DNA from: an uncultured Prevotellaceae bacterium
GTDB taxonomy: Bacteria > Bacteroidota > Bacteroidia > Bacteroidales > Bacteroidaceae
Reading direction: 5' to 3'
Length of the DNA stretch: 64,000 bases
Assembly (NCBI GenBank): GCA_902800185.1
Contig: CADCDK010000006.1
Coordinates: 5,655 to 69,654, forward strand
Shown: one piece after another, positions 1 to 9,070 of the stretch
How the letters are laid out: the number at the start of each line of letters is the position of its first letter
Position numbering within the stretch: the stretch's first letter is position 1
Translations under genes and position numbers: made by a program
The notes under the pieces: generated by a model
Seen by the model: only the letters and a program-made list of their open reading frames with translations
Told to the model about the DNA's origin: nothing
Database searches by the model: none

Positions 1-19
1 GTCCGAAGTGTATCGGCTT

Positions 20-55
20 TTAACTTCGTTAACTTCCTTAACTTCTTTAACTCCC
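20..55. repeat. 9-bp tandem repeat (TTAACTTCN x4)
   Basis: Four consecutive 9-mers, TTAACTTCG, TTAACTTCC, TTAACTTCT and TTAACTCCC, with no interruption. The same unit recurs at 27362-27415. Function unknown; it lies downstream of ltaE in non-coding DNA. Confidence 0.85.
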
Positions 56-61
56 AAGAAT

Positions 62-104
62 ATTTCGCAGAAATGGGTTTTCACGGTTTTGGTTTATATT
101 GGTT
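62..104 (-). repeat. 43-bp interspersed repeat, copy A
   Basis: Read on the minus strand this segment matches 27136-27178 at 41 of 43 positions. It carries the perfect palindrome ATTTC-TGC-GAAAT at one end. No transposase is near either copy. Confidence 0.8.
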
Positions 105-126
105 TCTATCCTCCGTTTTGTCTGAT

Positions 127-161
127 AAAAAAAGCAAACAGGGGATTCTGTTTGCTTTTTT
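127..161. terminator. Intrinsic terminator downstream of ltaE
   Basis: An 8-bp perfect stem (GCAAACAG 134-141 with CTGTTTGC 148-155) and a 6-nt loop are flanked by an A-run at 127-133 and a T-run at 156-161. It can therefore work in both directions. On the minus strand it closes the proBA-argF'-ltaE transcript. Confidence 0.85.
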
Positions 162-181
162 ATCAAGAGCGAGAAGTCCTA

Positions 182-1222
182 TCAACATTTTGCCGAGGCA
201 AGCGTCTCCCTGAGGAAATCGAGATCTTCGGCGGTGGTGGCCCAGCTGGTGACGAAGCGACAGAGCATGCTGTTGTCGTCGTAGGGCCCCCAGAGGGTGA
301 AATCGACCTGTTTCTTCAGGGCTTGTACCAGGGCGTTGGGGATGATGACAAACTGCTGGTTGGTGGGCGAGTCGAGGTAGAACGTGAAGCCTGCCGCGCG
401 CAGGATGTCCTTCAGCTGTTTCGCCATGTTGATGGCATGGGCGGAGATCTGCAGGTAGAGGTCGTCGGTGAACAGGGCATCGAACTGGATGCCTGCCAAC
501 CGCCCCTTGGCAAGCAGGGCTCCGTGTTGTTTGATGATACTGAAGAAACGGCGGGGGGCTCCACCACGGGGGAAGACAACGGCTTCGCCGCAGAGGGCAC
601 CGACCTTGGTGCCGCCGATGTAGAAGGCATCGCAGTGACGAGATAGCCACGGCAGGGTGATGTCACCGTTGCTGGCGGCGAGGGCATAGCCCAGTCGGGC
701 ACCATCGACATAGAGCTTCAGACCATATGTCTGGCAGACGGCATGGATCTGCTCTATCTCCTGAGCGGTGTAGAGGGTACCGAGCTCGGTGGGCAGGGAG
801 AGATAGACCATGCCGGGCTGTGCCAGGTGGTCACGGCTCTCATCGGCCTCAAACGCCTGCATGAAGGCTCGCAGGTCGGCAGCGTGCATCTTCCCTTCGT
901 GGGAAGGGAGGGTGATGACTTTATGTCCGCTGCGCTCGATGGCACCGCTCTCATGGACACTGATGTGCCCGGTCTCGACACTGATGACAGCTTCCACGGA
1001 TGGAAGCAGACCGTCAATGACGGTGGTGTTGGTCTGCGTGCCCCCGACAAGGAGGAACACGTCAGCCGTCTCGTCCTGACATGCATGGCGGATCTTGGCC
1101 TTGGCCTGTTCAGACCATTCGTCGAAGCCGTAGGTGAGGCTCTGGATGCCGTTGGTCTGCACGAGGTGCTCCAACACCTTGGGGTGTGCTCCGTTGTTGT
1201 AGTCGCATTCGAAGGATATCAT
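182..1222 (-). CDS. ltaE: Low-specificity L-threonine aldolase / beta-eliminating lyase family
   Basis: A PLP-dependent fold-type I enzyme expected to cleave L-threonine or L-allo-threonine into glycine and acetaldehyde in the cytoplasm. The 346-residue length is normal for the family. The PLP Schiff-base lysine is K206 in the FYIGGTK motif, and D173 in YVDGARLG should bind the pyridine nitrogen. It is the last gene of a minus-strand run proB-proA-argF'-ltaE, 12 nt after argF', and is followed by a strong terminator. Substrate specificity within the aldolase/tryptophanase-like group cannot be read from sequence alone. Confidence 0.9.
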   Translation of the reverse strand: MISFECDYNNGAHPKVLEHLVQTNGIQSLTYGFDEWSEQAKAKIRHACQDETADVFLLVGGTQTNTTVIDGLLPSVEAVISVETGHISVHESGAIERSGHKVITLPSHEGKMHAADLRAFMQAFEADESRDHLAQPGMVYLSLPTELGTLYTAQEIEQIHAVCQTYGLKLYVDGARLGYALAASNGDITLPWLSRHCDAFYIGGTKVGALCGEAVVFPRGGAPRRFFSIIKQHGALLAKGRLAGIQFDALFTDDLYLQISAHAINMAKQLKDILRAAGFTFYLDSPTNQQFVIIPNALVQALKKQVDFTLWGPYDDNSMLCRFVTSWATTAEDLDFLRETLASAKC

Positions 1223-1234
1223 GACGATCAGCGG

Positions 1235-2224
1235 TTACAGGGTTTCCAGAACTCTCTTGAGCACGACCTGGGCAGAGATTTCGCGGTTGGCAGCCTCGGG
1301 GATGACGAGAGAGTTGGGGCTCTCGATGACATCGTCGGTGACGATGAGTCCGCGGCGCACGGGCAGGCAGTGCATGAACTTGGCGTTGTCGGTCCACGAC
1401 ATGTGCTCCGTGTCAACGGTCCATGAGCGGTCGTCGCAGGTAATCTTGCCGTAGGCGGCAGGATCGGTCACGCCCGGGTTGGACCAGTTCTTGGCATAGA
1501 TGAAATGGGCACCCTCGAAGGCTTTACGCTGGTCGTACTCCACACGGGCACGGCCGGCGAACTTCGGGTCGAGCTCGTAGCCCTTGGGATGGGTGATGAC
1601 GAAGTCAACATCGGCAGCGTTCATCCACTGGGCGAAGGAGTTGGGCACGGCCTGCGGAAGGGCTCGGCAGTGGGGAGCCCAGGTGAGGACGACCTTGGGG
1701 CGTAGTTGAGAGTTGAGAGCTGAGAGTTGAGAGTTTTTCCACGACTCCTCGATGGTGATCAGGTCGGCAAAGGCCTGCAGGGGGTGTACGGTGGCAGTCT
1801 CCATGGCAACGACGGGCTTGCCGCTGTACTTGACGAACTGGCCGACGATGGTCTCGGCATAGTCGAAGTCGCGGTCTTGCAGGCCGGCAAAGCTGCGCAC
1901 GGCAATGATGTCGCAGTAGCTTCCCATGACGGGGATGGCCTCGAGGAGGTGCTCGCTCTTGTCGCCATCCATGATGACTCCGCGCTCGGTCTCGAGCTTC
2001 CACGCGCCGGCATTGACATCGAGCACGATGACGTTCATGCCGAGGTTCATGGCGGCCTTCTGCGTGGAGAGGCGTGTGCGCAGGGAGTTGTTGAAGAAGA
2101 TCATCAGGAGTGTCTTGTTCTTACCTAAGTGCTGAAAGGCGTAGCGGTCTTTCTTCACTTCTATGGCCTCAGCGACTGCGTCCCGCAAATTGCCGAGGTC
2201 TTCCACATGAAAGAATGTTCTCAT
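1235..2224 (-). CDS. argF': N-succinyl/N-acetyl-ornithine carbamoyltransferase
   Basis: Carbamoylates an N-acylated ornithine in the Bacteroidetes arginine pathway; it closely resembles Bacteroides fragilis SOTCase. The carbamoyl-phosphate loop (FFNNSLRTRLST, residues 43-54) and the late HCLPVRRG motif are present. Two oddities stand out. Residues 164-174 (NSQLSALNSQL) are encoded by a heptamer tandem repeat inserted in frame between IEE and RPKVV, making the protein about 10 residues longer than relatives. The specificity position that is Pro90 in B. fragilis (succinyl) and Glu92 in Xanthomonas (acetyl) is Ser90 here. The gene lies between proA (51 nt) and ltaE (12 nt). Confidence 0.93.
   Translation of the reverse strand: MRTFFHVEDLGNLRDAVAEAIEVKKDRYAFQHLGKNKTLLMIFFNNSLRTRLSTQKAAMNLGMNVIVLDVNAGAWKLETERGVIMDGDKSEHLLEAIPVMGSYCDIIAVRSFAGLQDRDFDYAETIVGQFVKYSGKPVVAMETATVHPLQAFADLITIEESWKNSQLSALNSQLRPKVVLTWAPHCRALPQAVPNSFAQWMNAADVDFVITHPKGYELDPKFAGRARVEYDQRKAFEGAHFIYAKNWSNPGVTDPAAYGKITCDDRSWTVDTEHMSWTDNAKFMHCLPVRRGLIVTDDVIESPNSLVIPEAANREISAQVVLKRVLETL
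1705..1732 (-). repeat. Heptamer tandem repeat inside argF' coding sequence
   Basis: Four 7-bp units on the plus strand: GTTGAGA, GTTGAGA, GCTGAGA, GTTGAGA. In the minus-strand frame of argF' they encode part of NSQLSALNSQL (residues 164-174), which B. fragilis SOTCase lacks. Other period-7 arrays lie in intergenic DNA of this window. Confidence 0.9.
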
Positions 2225-2275
2225 TGTCTATTGTTCTTTGATGATTGTCTGTTGTTGGTTGAGCGACGGGGGAGG

Positions 2276-3514
2276 TTACTCTCTCACCTGCCCTTCGCCC
2301 TCGATGAGCCACTTGTAGGTGGTGATCTCGTCCAGTCCCATCGGGCCGCGCGGTCCGAGCTTCTGTGTGGAGATTCCGATCTCGGCACCGAGTCCGAACT
2401 GGGCACCGTCGGTGAACGAAGTGGGGGCGTTCACATAGACGCAGGCGGCATCCACCTGCTGTTGGAAGATGCGGGCTGCCGACGGGTCATTGGTGATGAT
2501 GCACTCGCTGTGTCCTGAGCCGTGGCGGGCGATGTGAGCCAATGCCGCCTCGAGCGACGGCACAGTCCTGACGTTCATGGCATAGTCCATGAACTCAGTA
2601 TCGTAGCCTTCCTCCGTGGCTCTTTCCAGTTGCGGGCACACACCCTGCAGGACTTCATACGCCTGCTCATCGGCATAGACTCTCACGCTCTGTGCCGTCT
2701 CCCGAAGGAGGGCGGGCAGGTCGCCCAGCCGACTGGCATGAACGAGCAGAGTGTCGAGGGCATTGCAAACCGACACGCGGCGGGTCTTGGCATTCTTGAC
2801 GATGCGCTGCCCTAACGTGAGGTCGCCTTCCGCGTCGAAGTAGGCATGCACGACTCCCGCACCGGTCTCGATGACGGGTACCCGCGCCGTGTCGCGCACG
2901 AACTCGATAAGCCGCTTGCCTCCGCGCGGAATGCAAAGGTCTATATAGCCCACGGCATTCAGCATCTCAGCCGTAGCCTCGTGGGTGGCGGGCAGCAGGG
3001 CTACCGCATGGGGGTCGATACCCTCACGGCGAAGCACTTCGTGGATGAGTTTCACAATGGCCAGGTTGGAGTTCTCGGCATCGCGCCCGCCCTTCAGCAC
3101 GCAGGCGTTGCCGCTCTTGAAGCAGAGGGCGAACACGTCGAAGGATACATTCGGGCGGGCCTCGTAGATGACTCCGATAACACCGAAGGGAACGCTCACC
3201 CGCCGCAGCCGGAGCCCGTTGGGCAGCGTGCGTTGCAGGAGGGTCTTGCCTAAGGGGGTGGGAAGGTCGGCCACGTGGCGCATGTCGGCAGCGATGTCAT
3301 CGAGTCGCTTCGCGGTCAGTTGCAGACGGTCGTAGAGCGGGTTCGCAGGATCCATACGAGCCAGATCAAGGCTGTTGGCCTCGAGCAGTTCCGCCTTGTT
3401 GCGGATGATGGCATCCGCCACGGAACGCAGAATGTCGTTCCGTCGGTCGTCGGTCAGCGTCAGCAGTGACTTGCCGGCTGTCTTCACGCTTTCAAAAGTC
3501 TCTTTCAGTTGCAT
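2276..3514 (-). CDS. proA: Gamma-glutamyl phosphate reductase (glutamate-5-semialdehyde dehydrogenase)
   Basis: NADPH-dependent reduction of gamma-glutamyl phosphate to glutamate-5-semialdehyde, the second step of proline synthesis. The 412-residue aldehyde-dehydrogenase-like fold is intact: the [13 protein letters not shown] signature spans residues 111-123 and the likely catalytic cysteine is C250 in [11 protein letters not shown]. Its start overlaps the proB stop by 10 nt, so translation of the two is probably coupled, fitting their channelled labile intermediate. Confidence 0.96.
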   Translation of the reverse strand: MQLKETFESVKTAGKSLLTLTDDRRNDILRSVADAIIRNKAELLEANSLDLARMDPANPLYDRLQLTAKRLDDIAADMRHVADLPTPLGKTLLQRTLPNGLRLRRVSVPFGVIGVIYEARPNVSFDVFALCFKSGNACVLKGGRDAENSNLAIVKLIHEVLRREGIDPHAVALLPATHEATAEMLNAVGYIDLCIPRGGKRLIEFVRDTARVPVIETGAGVVHAYFDAEGDLTLGQRIVKNAKTRRVSVCNALDTLLVHASRLGDLPALLRETAQSVRVYADEQAYEVLQGVCPQLERATEEGYDTEFMDYAMNVRTVPSLEAALAHIARHGSGHSECIITNDPSAARIFQQQVDAACVYVNAPTSFTDGAQFGLGAEIGISTQKLGPRGPMGLDEITTYKWLIEGEGQVRE

Positions 3515-4281
3515 GTTGGTTTAAATATGGTATGGGGAATGTCCTGTCGGTTCTCGACGAGGTCGATGAGAATGTTGTCGCGCTTGCCGTTGGCAATGAT
3601 GACACGAATGCCTGCCTGCTGTATCTGGGTGGCGGTAGCGTACTTCGACTGCATGCCACCGCGACCTGCCGAGCTCTTCTCCGTCTGGATGTACTGCGAG
3701 AGGTCGGTGCCCGGGGCCACCTCCCTGATGAGCCGTGAGCCGGGGTCATCGGGATGTCCCGTGTAGATGCCGTCGATATTGGAGAGCAACACCAGCGTGT
3801 CGGCTTCCATCATCCGGGCAATAAGCCCCGAGAGCTCGTCGTTGTCGGTGAACATCAGCTCGGTGACGCTCACCGTGTCGTTCTCGTTGACAATGGGGAT
3901 GACTCCGTTCTCCAGCATTACCCGCATACAGGCCCGCTGGTTGCTGTACTGCTCGCCCGGGCGGAAATTCTCCTTCGTGGTCAGCACCTGCCCCACATGG
4001 ATGTGATACTCGCGGAACAAGTCGTAATAGAGGCCGATGAGCTTGGCTTGTCCCAGCGAGGAGAACAACTGCCGCTGCTCTACCGAGTCGAGACCGTGAT
4101 CCACCTTCAGCTCTCTCCGACCGCATGCCACGGCTCCCGAAGAAACCAGGATGACCTCATACTCATGCTGGCGCAGCCACGCTATCTGATCGACCAGTGA
4201 CGACATGCGCGTCACATCGAGCCGCCCGTCGGGGCGTGTCAGGGCATTGGAGCCTATCTTCACAACGATTCTTCTATGCAT
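3505..4281 (-). CDS. proB: Glutamate 5-kinase, short form without PUA domain
   Basis: Phosphorylates glutamate to gamma-glutamyl phosphate, the first step of proline synthesis. The 258-residue protein consists only of the amino-acid-kinase domain (N-terminal [14 protein letters not shown] in the middle) and lacks the C-terminal PUA domain of the E. coli enzyme. I start it at the Met of [12 protein letters not shown]. The upstream in-frame Met at 4311 adds ten residues with no homology feel and lies almost at the predicted transcription start from the minus-strand promoter at 4321-4328. It overlaps proA by 10 nt. Confidence 0.93.
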   Translation of the reverse strand: MHRRIVVKIGSNALTRPDGRLDVTRMSSLVDQIAWLRQHEYEVILVSSGAVACGRRELKVDHGLDSVEQRQLFSSLGQAKLIGLYYDLFREYHIHVGQVLTTKENFRPGEQYSNQRACMRVMLENGVIPIVNENDTVSVTELMFTDNDELSGLIARMMEADTLVLLSNIDGIYTGHPDDPGSRLIREVAPGTDLSQYIQTEKSSAGRGGMQSKYATATQIQQAGIRVIIANGKRDNILIDLVENRQDIPHTIFKPTCN

Positions 4282-4320
4282 TGTATCCCTTTTTCTCTCA
4301 ATAATCATCACAATCTACTG

Positions 4321-4328
4321 CAAAAGTA
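4321..4328 (-). promoter_or_regulatory. Bacteroidetes -7 promoter element for proBA
   Basis: Minus-strand TACTTTTG fits TAnnTTTG and sits about 40 nt before the proB start. It is back to back with a plus-strand element at 4342-4349, so proBA and the AEC transporter gene are divergently transcribed from an 85-bp region. Confidence 0.55.
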
Positions 4329-4341
4329 CGAATAAAAATCG

Positions 4342-4349
4342 TAACTTTG
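4342..4349 (+). promoter_or_regulatory. Bacteroidetes -7 promoter element for the AEC transporter gene
   Basis: TAACTTTG, followed by GC, matches TAnnTTTG. Transcription should start near 4356, giving a leader of about 40 nt before the ATG at 4396. Confidence 0.6.
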
Positions 4350-4395
4350 CACCATCCATCAGAAAAGATTGTGAAAGTAGTACTTTTTTCATCGT

Positions 4396-5304
4396 ATGTT
4401 TAATGTCATGATTACCCTCTTTGCCCTTGTCGTAGCAGGCTATGCGGCAGGCAAGATGAAATACATGGGAGCGGAGTTCGACCGAAAGCTATCCAGCCTG
4501 GTCATCAACTGGACGTGTCCGGCGTTGATTCTCTCGTCGTCCATGACAGGCGAGCTGCCCGACCGCCGCTACATTCTCCCGCTGTTGGGCATCAGTGCCT
4601 TCACGTATGTGGTGCTGACCGTTGCGGCATGGGGACTGGCTCCGATGCTGACCCGCAAGGTTGCAGACCGTGGCATCGTGGCCTTCGCCTTGGTGTTCGG
4701 GAATGTGGGGTTCATGGGCTATCCTGTGGTGGCTGCTATCTTCGGCCATCAGGCCGTGTTCTATGCGGCCGTGCTCAATGTCGTCAACACGTTTGCCGTG
4801 TTTACCATCGGCACGATGATGATTACGGGCGGCGAAGGTTCCGACCGCAAGCGTTTCAACAAGAAGGTGCTCTATAGCACACCAATGCTTTCGGCCTATC
4901 TGTCCATGCTCATCGTGGCCTTGGGCATCGACAACATTCCCGAATATATCAGCCAGCCACTCACGATGATGGGCAACATCACGGTACCCGCCGCACTGCT
5001 GATTATCGGTTCGTCCATGTCGCAACTGCCGCTGCGGGCACTGATGGGGAACATGACGGTCTATGCCACCACGGGAATGCGTCTGGCACTGTTGCCCATC
5101 GGCGTTCATTTCCTGTGTCTGGCCTTGGGCTTCGACCCCTTCGTGACGAATATCAACACCGTGGTGATTGGGATGCCCGTAGCGACCTATGGCACCATCC
5201 TCTGTCTGAAATACAACCGTGATACAACACTGATAGCAGAGTTGACATTCATCACAACTCTGCTATCCATGTTAACGATACCATTATTGATTTTGCTGAT
5301 GTAA
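4396..5304 (+). CDS. AEC-family (auxin efflux carrier/malate permease-like) transporter
   Basis: A 302-residue, strongly hydrophobic inner-membrane protein with about ten predicted transmembrane segments. It resembles the AEC family, for example in an N-terminal MITLFALVVAGYAAGK helix and an internal NVGFMGYPVVAAIFG segment around a broken helix. Members move organic acids or amino-acid-like anions; the substrate is not predictable here. It is a single plus-strand gene between divergent proBA and a convergent gene that ends 12 nt away, with no obvious terminator in that gap. Confidence 0.82.
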   Translation: MFNVMITLFALVVAGYAAGKMKYMGAEFDRKLSSLVINWTCPALILSSSMTGELPDRRYILPLLGISAFTYVVLTVAAWGLAPMLTRKVADRGIVAFALVFGNVGFMGYPVVAAIFGHQAVFYAAVLNVVNTFAVFTIGTMMITGGEGSDRKRFNKKVLYSTPMLSAYLSMLIVALGIDNIPEYISQPLTMMGNITVPAALLIIGSSMSQLPLRALMGNMTVYATTGMRLALLPIGVHFLCLALGFDPFVTNINTVVIGMPVATYGTILCLKYNRDTTLIAELTFITTLLSMLTIPLLILLM

Positions 5305-5315
5305 CGGAGAATCTC

Positions 5316-7361
5316 CTATTTGTACAAGGTATATTTGCCCGCAATATCCGTCAGGCCATTGAGACCATTGGGATTATATACTACGATGAGACAGCGGCCA
5401 CCCTCTTCGCATCGCATCCAGATGTTGCCCTGGCTGTCGAAATGGATATTGTCAGCTTTCTGTACGATATAACCACCCATGTAGCGAGGAATCTTGATTT
5501 CGGTATTCATCTGCTTCTGCAAAGTTGGTTTGCTGCTGCCCGTGCTAAACAAGGCAAACTTATTCCCTGCGGCATCAGTTCTTATCCACCCAAAGCCGCC
5601 CTTTCGTTGAGACAGTCCGGCAGTGTTCAATGAGATATTGTTGAACGTGGTTGACGTGGTCCAGTCGAACTTGTCAGCTGCCGTCTTTGCAATTTTGTTC
5701 TCTCCTACAAGGAAGATGCTGTCGCCAATCTGTTCGATTTGCAGTGCCTTCTCCTTGACGAGGTCGGAAAGCTGAGTATCGCCTTGCATATCGTAGCCGT
5801 CATCGCTGCCATTGTTTCTCATCACGGCAGCACGGTAGGCATTGACTCCAAAGAGATCGCCCTTGTCTGTTACGGCGTAGAGTAACCAATCGCCACCGCA
5901 TTTTTTGATTACCTTGTTATTATCTTTCAGGTCGTAAACCGTGATATTCTCGTCACCATAGGCCAGATAACGGCCGTTGGGCGAGATGGCGAAAGGCTTG
6001 GGGATGCCCGTGGAGAGCCACCCGTGTTTCACTTCACCAACAAGTGGTGATGACTCCACGCTCTTTCCATCGAATTTCACGATACCCCGACCGTCAACAT
6101 CGAGATAGAGTGTATGATCGTGTACGGTAAAAGCCTTGATGTTAGGACGGTTACCACTACTCTTTCCTTTGACGACAGCTTTGGTGGCTCCCGTCAGTTT
6201 GTTGACAGCGATGATGCCGTTCTCACCTGACGTATCTTGTATCACATAGACATTGTCGGCATCCTCTGCAAAAGGATAGTCGAAGTAGGCACCGTGCTCA
6301 ATGATAGCGAAGCGAGCATGGTTTTTAACGCCCACAAGTCCATGCTCCTTAGGTTCCCTGGGCTTCTTGGTGATGGAGTCCTCTGGCTCCTTAGGCTTCT
6401 TGGGTATAGAATCCTCTGGGATAATCTTGATGATGCTGTCGCAGAGGTGCAGTTTCATGTCTTTTCCTTTTCCCGTAACGGTGGCAATACAGCCTTTGGG
6501 CGTCTTCTTCAGGTGGAAATGTTTCTTGAAATAGTCTATCATGTCAACACGCTTGAACCGCCCGGCAGCTTCCTTCTGGTACTCCGTGGCATTGGCCCGC
6601 AGTTTATTGGGCGAACCAAAGTGCTGCATCTCTGTCAGGGCTCCCATGACCTTACCCAACGCTGCGACATCGAATGTTGCCGGCTCCTTGGCTTCAGAAT
6701 AGGAGAATACCACCACCACAATCTTGTCATAGTCTTCATCGTAATAGGTGTACAGGTCGTACACCTCTTCAATGTTAACTCCTGTCATCAGTGTCAGCAG
6801 CGAATTGCTCATATCCATCTTCCATACGATATGCCCTCCTTCATGTCCGTTGAACATAAGCTCTTCAGGCTGCGACTGGGAGATATAGTCTTGATATCCG
6901 CCATGCTTGGTATGGGAGATACGAGCATCGTCAAGAGCATTGCCGACCTTGTCGCGCAGTCCTTCCCACATGGCAGCCCAGAGACCAATCTGCGAGCCTG
7001 CATAGCTACCACCTGCCGTCAACGCTCCTCTTGCCGACTCCTTTCCGTCGAATACGAACACTGTAGTGCGGGTCTTTCGAGCGAAGAAGAGGTCGGTGTA
7101 GTATTGCATTTCAGGTGTCATCCCATCAACCTTGGTGTCCGCCAAGACATATTTGCTTGATGAGATCTGCATCATGCGCTGTTCAAGTCCCGGGAAGATG
7201 TATTCTGGATAAGCCTCAATGGTTCCGTCAACATCATCGAAATAGAAATAGGTCGTCTCCAGCGTCTTACGGCTTTTGTTGACCGATGGTTGTGCCCATG
7301 TACCGATGGCAAGGCACAGCACGCTGACAATTAGGCAAGATAAACGTTTCATAGGCTTCAT
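5316..7361 (-). CDS. Secreted protein of unknown function with a C-terminal beta-propeller-like region
   Basis: I do not recognise the family. The 681-residue protein has a signal peptide (about residues 1-23, ending GTWA). The N-terminal region (25-305) is mixed. A charged Pro/Lys/Glu linker with two near-copies of a PEDSI-KKP-EPxxx unit (about 315-340) follows. The C-terminal half has repeated strands such as NGRYLAYGDENITVYDLKDN and DSQGNIWMRCEEGG, which read like propeller blades. An HEGGH pentapeptide at 173-177 matches HExxH literally but lacks other zincin features. It probably acts in the periplasm or at the surface. It precedes nothing in a clear operon and ends 12 nt from the convergent AEC gene. 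Confidence 0.6.
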   Translation of the reverse strand: MKPMKRLSCLIVSVLCLAIGTWAQPSVNKSRKTLETTYFYFDDVDGTIEAYPEYIFPGLEQRMMQISSSKYVLADTKVDGMTPEMQYYTDLFFARKTRTTVFVFDGKESARGALTAGGSYAGSQIGLWAAMWEGLRDKVGNALDDARISHTKHGGYQDYISQSQPEELMFNGHEGGHIVWKMDMSNSLLTLMTGVNIEEVYDLYTYYDEDYDKIVVVVFSYSEAKEPATFDVAALGKVMGALTEMQHFGSPNKLRANATEYQKEAAGRFKRVDMIDYFKKHFHLKKTPKGCIATVTGKGKDMKLHLCDSIIKIIPEDSIPKKPKEPEDSITKKPREPKEHGLVGVKNHARFAIIEHGAYFDYPFAEDADNVYVIQDTSGENGIIAVNKLTGATKAVVKGKSSGNRPNIKAFTVHDHTLYLDVDGRGIVKFDGKSVESSPLVGEVKHGWLSTGIPKPFAISPNGRYLAYGDENITVYDLKDNNKVIKKCGGDWLLYAVTDKGDLFGVNAYRAAVMRNNGSDDGYDMQGDTQLSDLVKEKALQIEQIGDSIFLVGENKIAKTAADKFDWTTSTTFNNISLNTAGLSQRKGGFGWIRTDAAGNKFALFSTGSSKPTLQKQMNTEIKIPRYMGGYIVQKADNIHFDSQGNIWMRCEEGGRCLIVVYNPNGLNGLTDIAGKYTLYK

Positions 7362-7369
7362 AGTTTTTG

Positions 7370-9052
7370 TTATTTTTGGTTGTCTTTCTCTCTGATCTCC
7401 ACGCGGCGTATCTTGCCGCTGATGGTCTTGGGCAACTCATCGACGAACTCGATGATACGGGGGTACTTATAGGGAGCGGTCTCCTTCTTCACGTGCTGTT
7501 GCAGCTCCTTGATGAGGTCGTCGCCCGCCTTGTCCTTCCATTCCTTACCAAGTACGATGGTCGCCTTGACCACCATTCCGCGAATGTCGTCGGGCACACC
7601 GGTGATGGCACATTCCACGACTGCGGGGTGGGTCATCAGGGCACTTTCCACCTCAAACGGGCCGATACGGTAGCCACTGGACTTGATGACATCATCGATA
7701 CGTCCCTCAAACCAGTAGTAGCCGTCCTCGTCGCGCCACGCCACGTCGCCCGTGTGGTAGAGACCGTCGTGCCAGGCCTCGCGCGTCAGCTCAGGGTCGC
7801 GGTAGTACTCCTTGAAGAGTCCGATGGGCTTCTTGTCGCCCACACGTACCACAATCTCACCTTTCTCACCATCCTCACAAGGCGTGCCATCGGGCTTCAA
7901 TAGGTCGATGTCGTATTGTGCGTTGGGAATACCCATGGAACCGGGTTTCGGTTTCATCCACGGGAACGTGCCCAATGTCATGGTGGTCTCGGTCTGTCCG
8001 AAGCCCTCCATCATCTGGATGCCCGTCTTCTCCTTGAACTTGTCGAAGACAGCGGGATTCAGCGCCTCACCTGCCGTTGTGCAATATTCCAGTGAGGACA
8101 GGTCGTACTTCGAGAGATCCTCACGAATCATGAAGCGGTAAATGGTAGGGGGTGCGCAGAACGAGGTGACACGGTATTTCTCAATCTGTCTCAGCAGCGT
8201 GTCGGCATTGAACTTCTCATGGTCGAAGACGAAGACCGTCGCTCCGGCAAACCACTGTCCATAGAACTTTCCCCAGACAGCCTTGCCCCAGCCGGTGTCG
8301 GCCACCGTGAGATGGAGCGACCCTTCGTGCAGGTTGTGCCAGAACACACCTGTCGAGAGGTGTCCCATGGCATAGAGATAGTCGTGTGCCACCATCTTCG
8401 GCTCGCCACTGGTACCACTGGTGAAGTACATCAGCATCGTGTCTTCGTTGGAGTTCACAAAAGCGGGACGCTGGAACTTCGGGGCATTGGCAATCTCCTG
8501 ATGCCAGTCGTGCCATGTCTCCGGAATGTGGAGGGGAGACTGCGCAGCCTCTGCGTCCCTTACCACGATGACACTGCCCACCGTGGGACTCTCGGGCATG
8601 GCGAGCTGAATCTGCTCCATCACGTATGCATCATCGACACAGACAATGGCTTTCACCGATGCCCGCGTGTTGCGATAGACAATATCGTGCTTGGTGAGCA
8701 TGTGGGTTGCAGGAATGACAACGGCACCAATCTTATGCAGGGCCAGCATCACCACCCACCACTCATAGCGGCGCTTCAGAATCAGCATCACGGGGTCGTT
8801 CTTGCCGATGCCCAATGACATCAGGTAGGCCGCTGCCTGATCTGTCTGTGTCTTCAACTGCCCGTAGGTGGTACGGATCTCTTTTCCATGGTCGTTGGTC
8901 CACAGCAAGGCAAGCTTGTCGGGAGCCTCTTCCGCCCATGCGTCCATCACGTCGTAGGCGAAGTTGAAGTTCTCAGGAATGATGAACTCCAGGTTCTTGT
9001 TATAATCCTCTACAGACTCAAAATGCGTCTGTTTCAAAAATCTCTCTACCAT
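7370..9052 (-). CDS. Acyl-CoA synthetase / AMP-dependent ligase
   Basis: An ANL-superfamily enzyme that adenylates a carboxylate and forms its CoA thioester. The 560-residue length is typical. The phosphate-binding loop YFTSGTSGEPK lies at 209-219, the core motif YHTGDVAWRDEDGYYW comes later, and the C-terminal catalytic lysine is K547 in TISGKIRR. It most resembles medium-chain or acetyl-like acyl-CoA synthetases; the acid is not certain. It follows the XRE-cupin regulator by 49 nt, and such regulator-ligase pairs recur in gut Bacteroidales, suggesting the regulator controls it. Confidence 0.9.
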   Translation of the reverse strand: MVERFLKQTHFESVEDYNKNLEFIIPENFNFAYDVMDAWAEEAPDKLALLWTNDHGKEIRTTYGQLKTQTDQAAAYLMSLGIGKNDPVMLILKRRYEWWVVMLALHKIGAVVIPATHMLTKHDIVYRNTRASVKAIVCVDDAYVMEQIQLAMPESPTVGSVIVVRDAEAAQSPLHIPETWHDWHQEIANAPKFQRPAFVNSNEDTMLMYFTSGTSGEPKMVAHDYLYAMGHLSTGVFWHNLHEGSLHLTVADTGWGKAVWGKFYGQWFAGATVFVFDHEKFNADTLLRQIEKYRVTSFCAPPTIYRFMIREDLSKYDLSSLEYCTTAGEALNPAVFDKFKEKTGIQMMEGFGQTETTMTLGTFPWMKPKPGSMGIPNAQYDIDLLKPDGTPCEDGEKGEIVVRVGDKKPIGLFKEYYRDPELTREAWHDGLYHTGDVAWRDEDGYYWFEGRIDDVIKSSGYRIGPFEVESALMTHPAVVECAITGVPDDIRGMVVKATIVLGKEWKDKAGDDLIKELQQHVKKETAPYKYPRIIEFVDELPKTISGKIRRVEIREKDNQK

Positions 9053-9070
9053 AATCTTTATTCTTCAATA

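Noticed and set aside
182-210. GCTTGCC...GGCAAG word near the ltaE end as another copy of the family 2 mini-element
   Set aside because: The sequence encodes the ordinary ltaE C-terminus (TLASAKC) and lacks the CGCTCGG half.
743-1426. Plus-strand frame of 227 codons across ltaE/argF'
   Set aside because: It spans the junction of two clear minus-strand genes and encodes nothing recognisable.
6237-7160. 307-codon open frame antisense to the secreted 681-residue protein
   Set aside because: The minus-strand gene has a signal peptide and coherent domains; the antisense frame has none and reads as low-complexity shadow.
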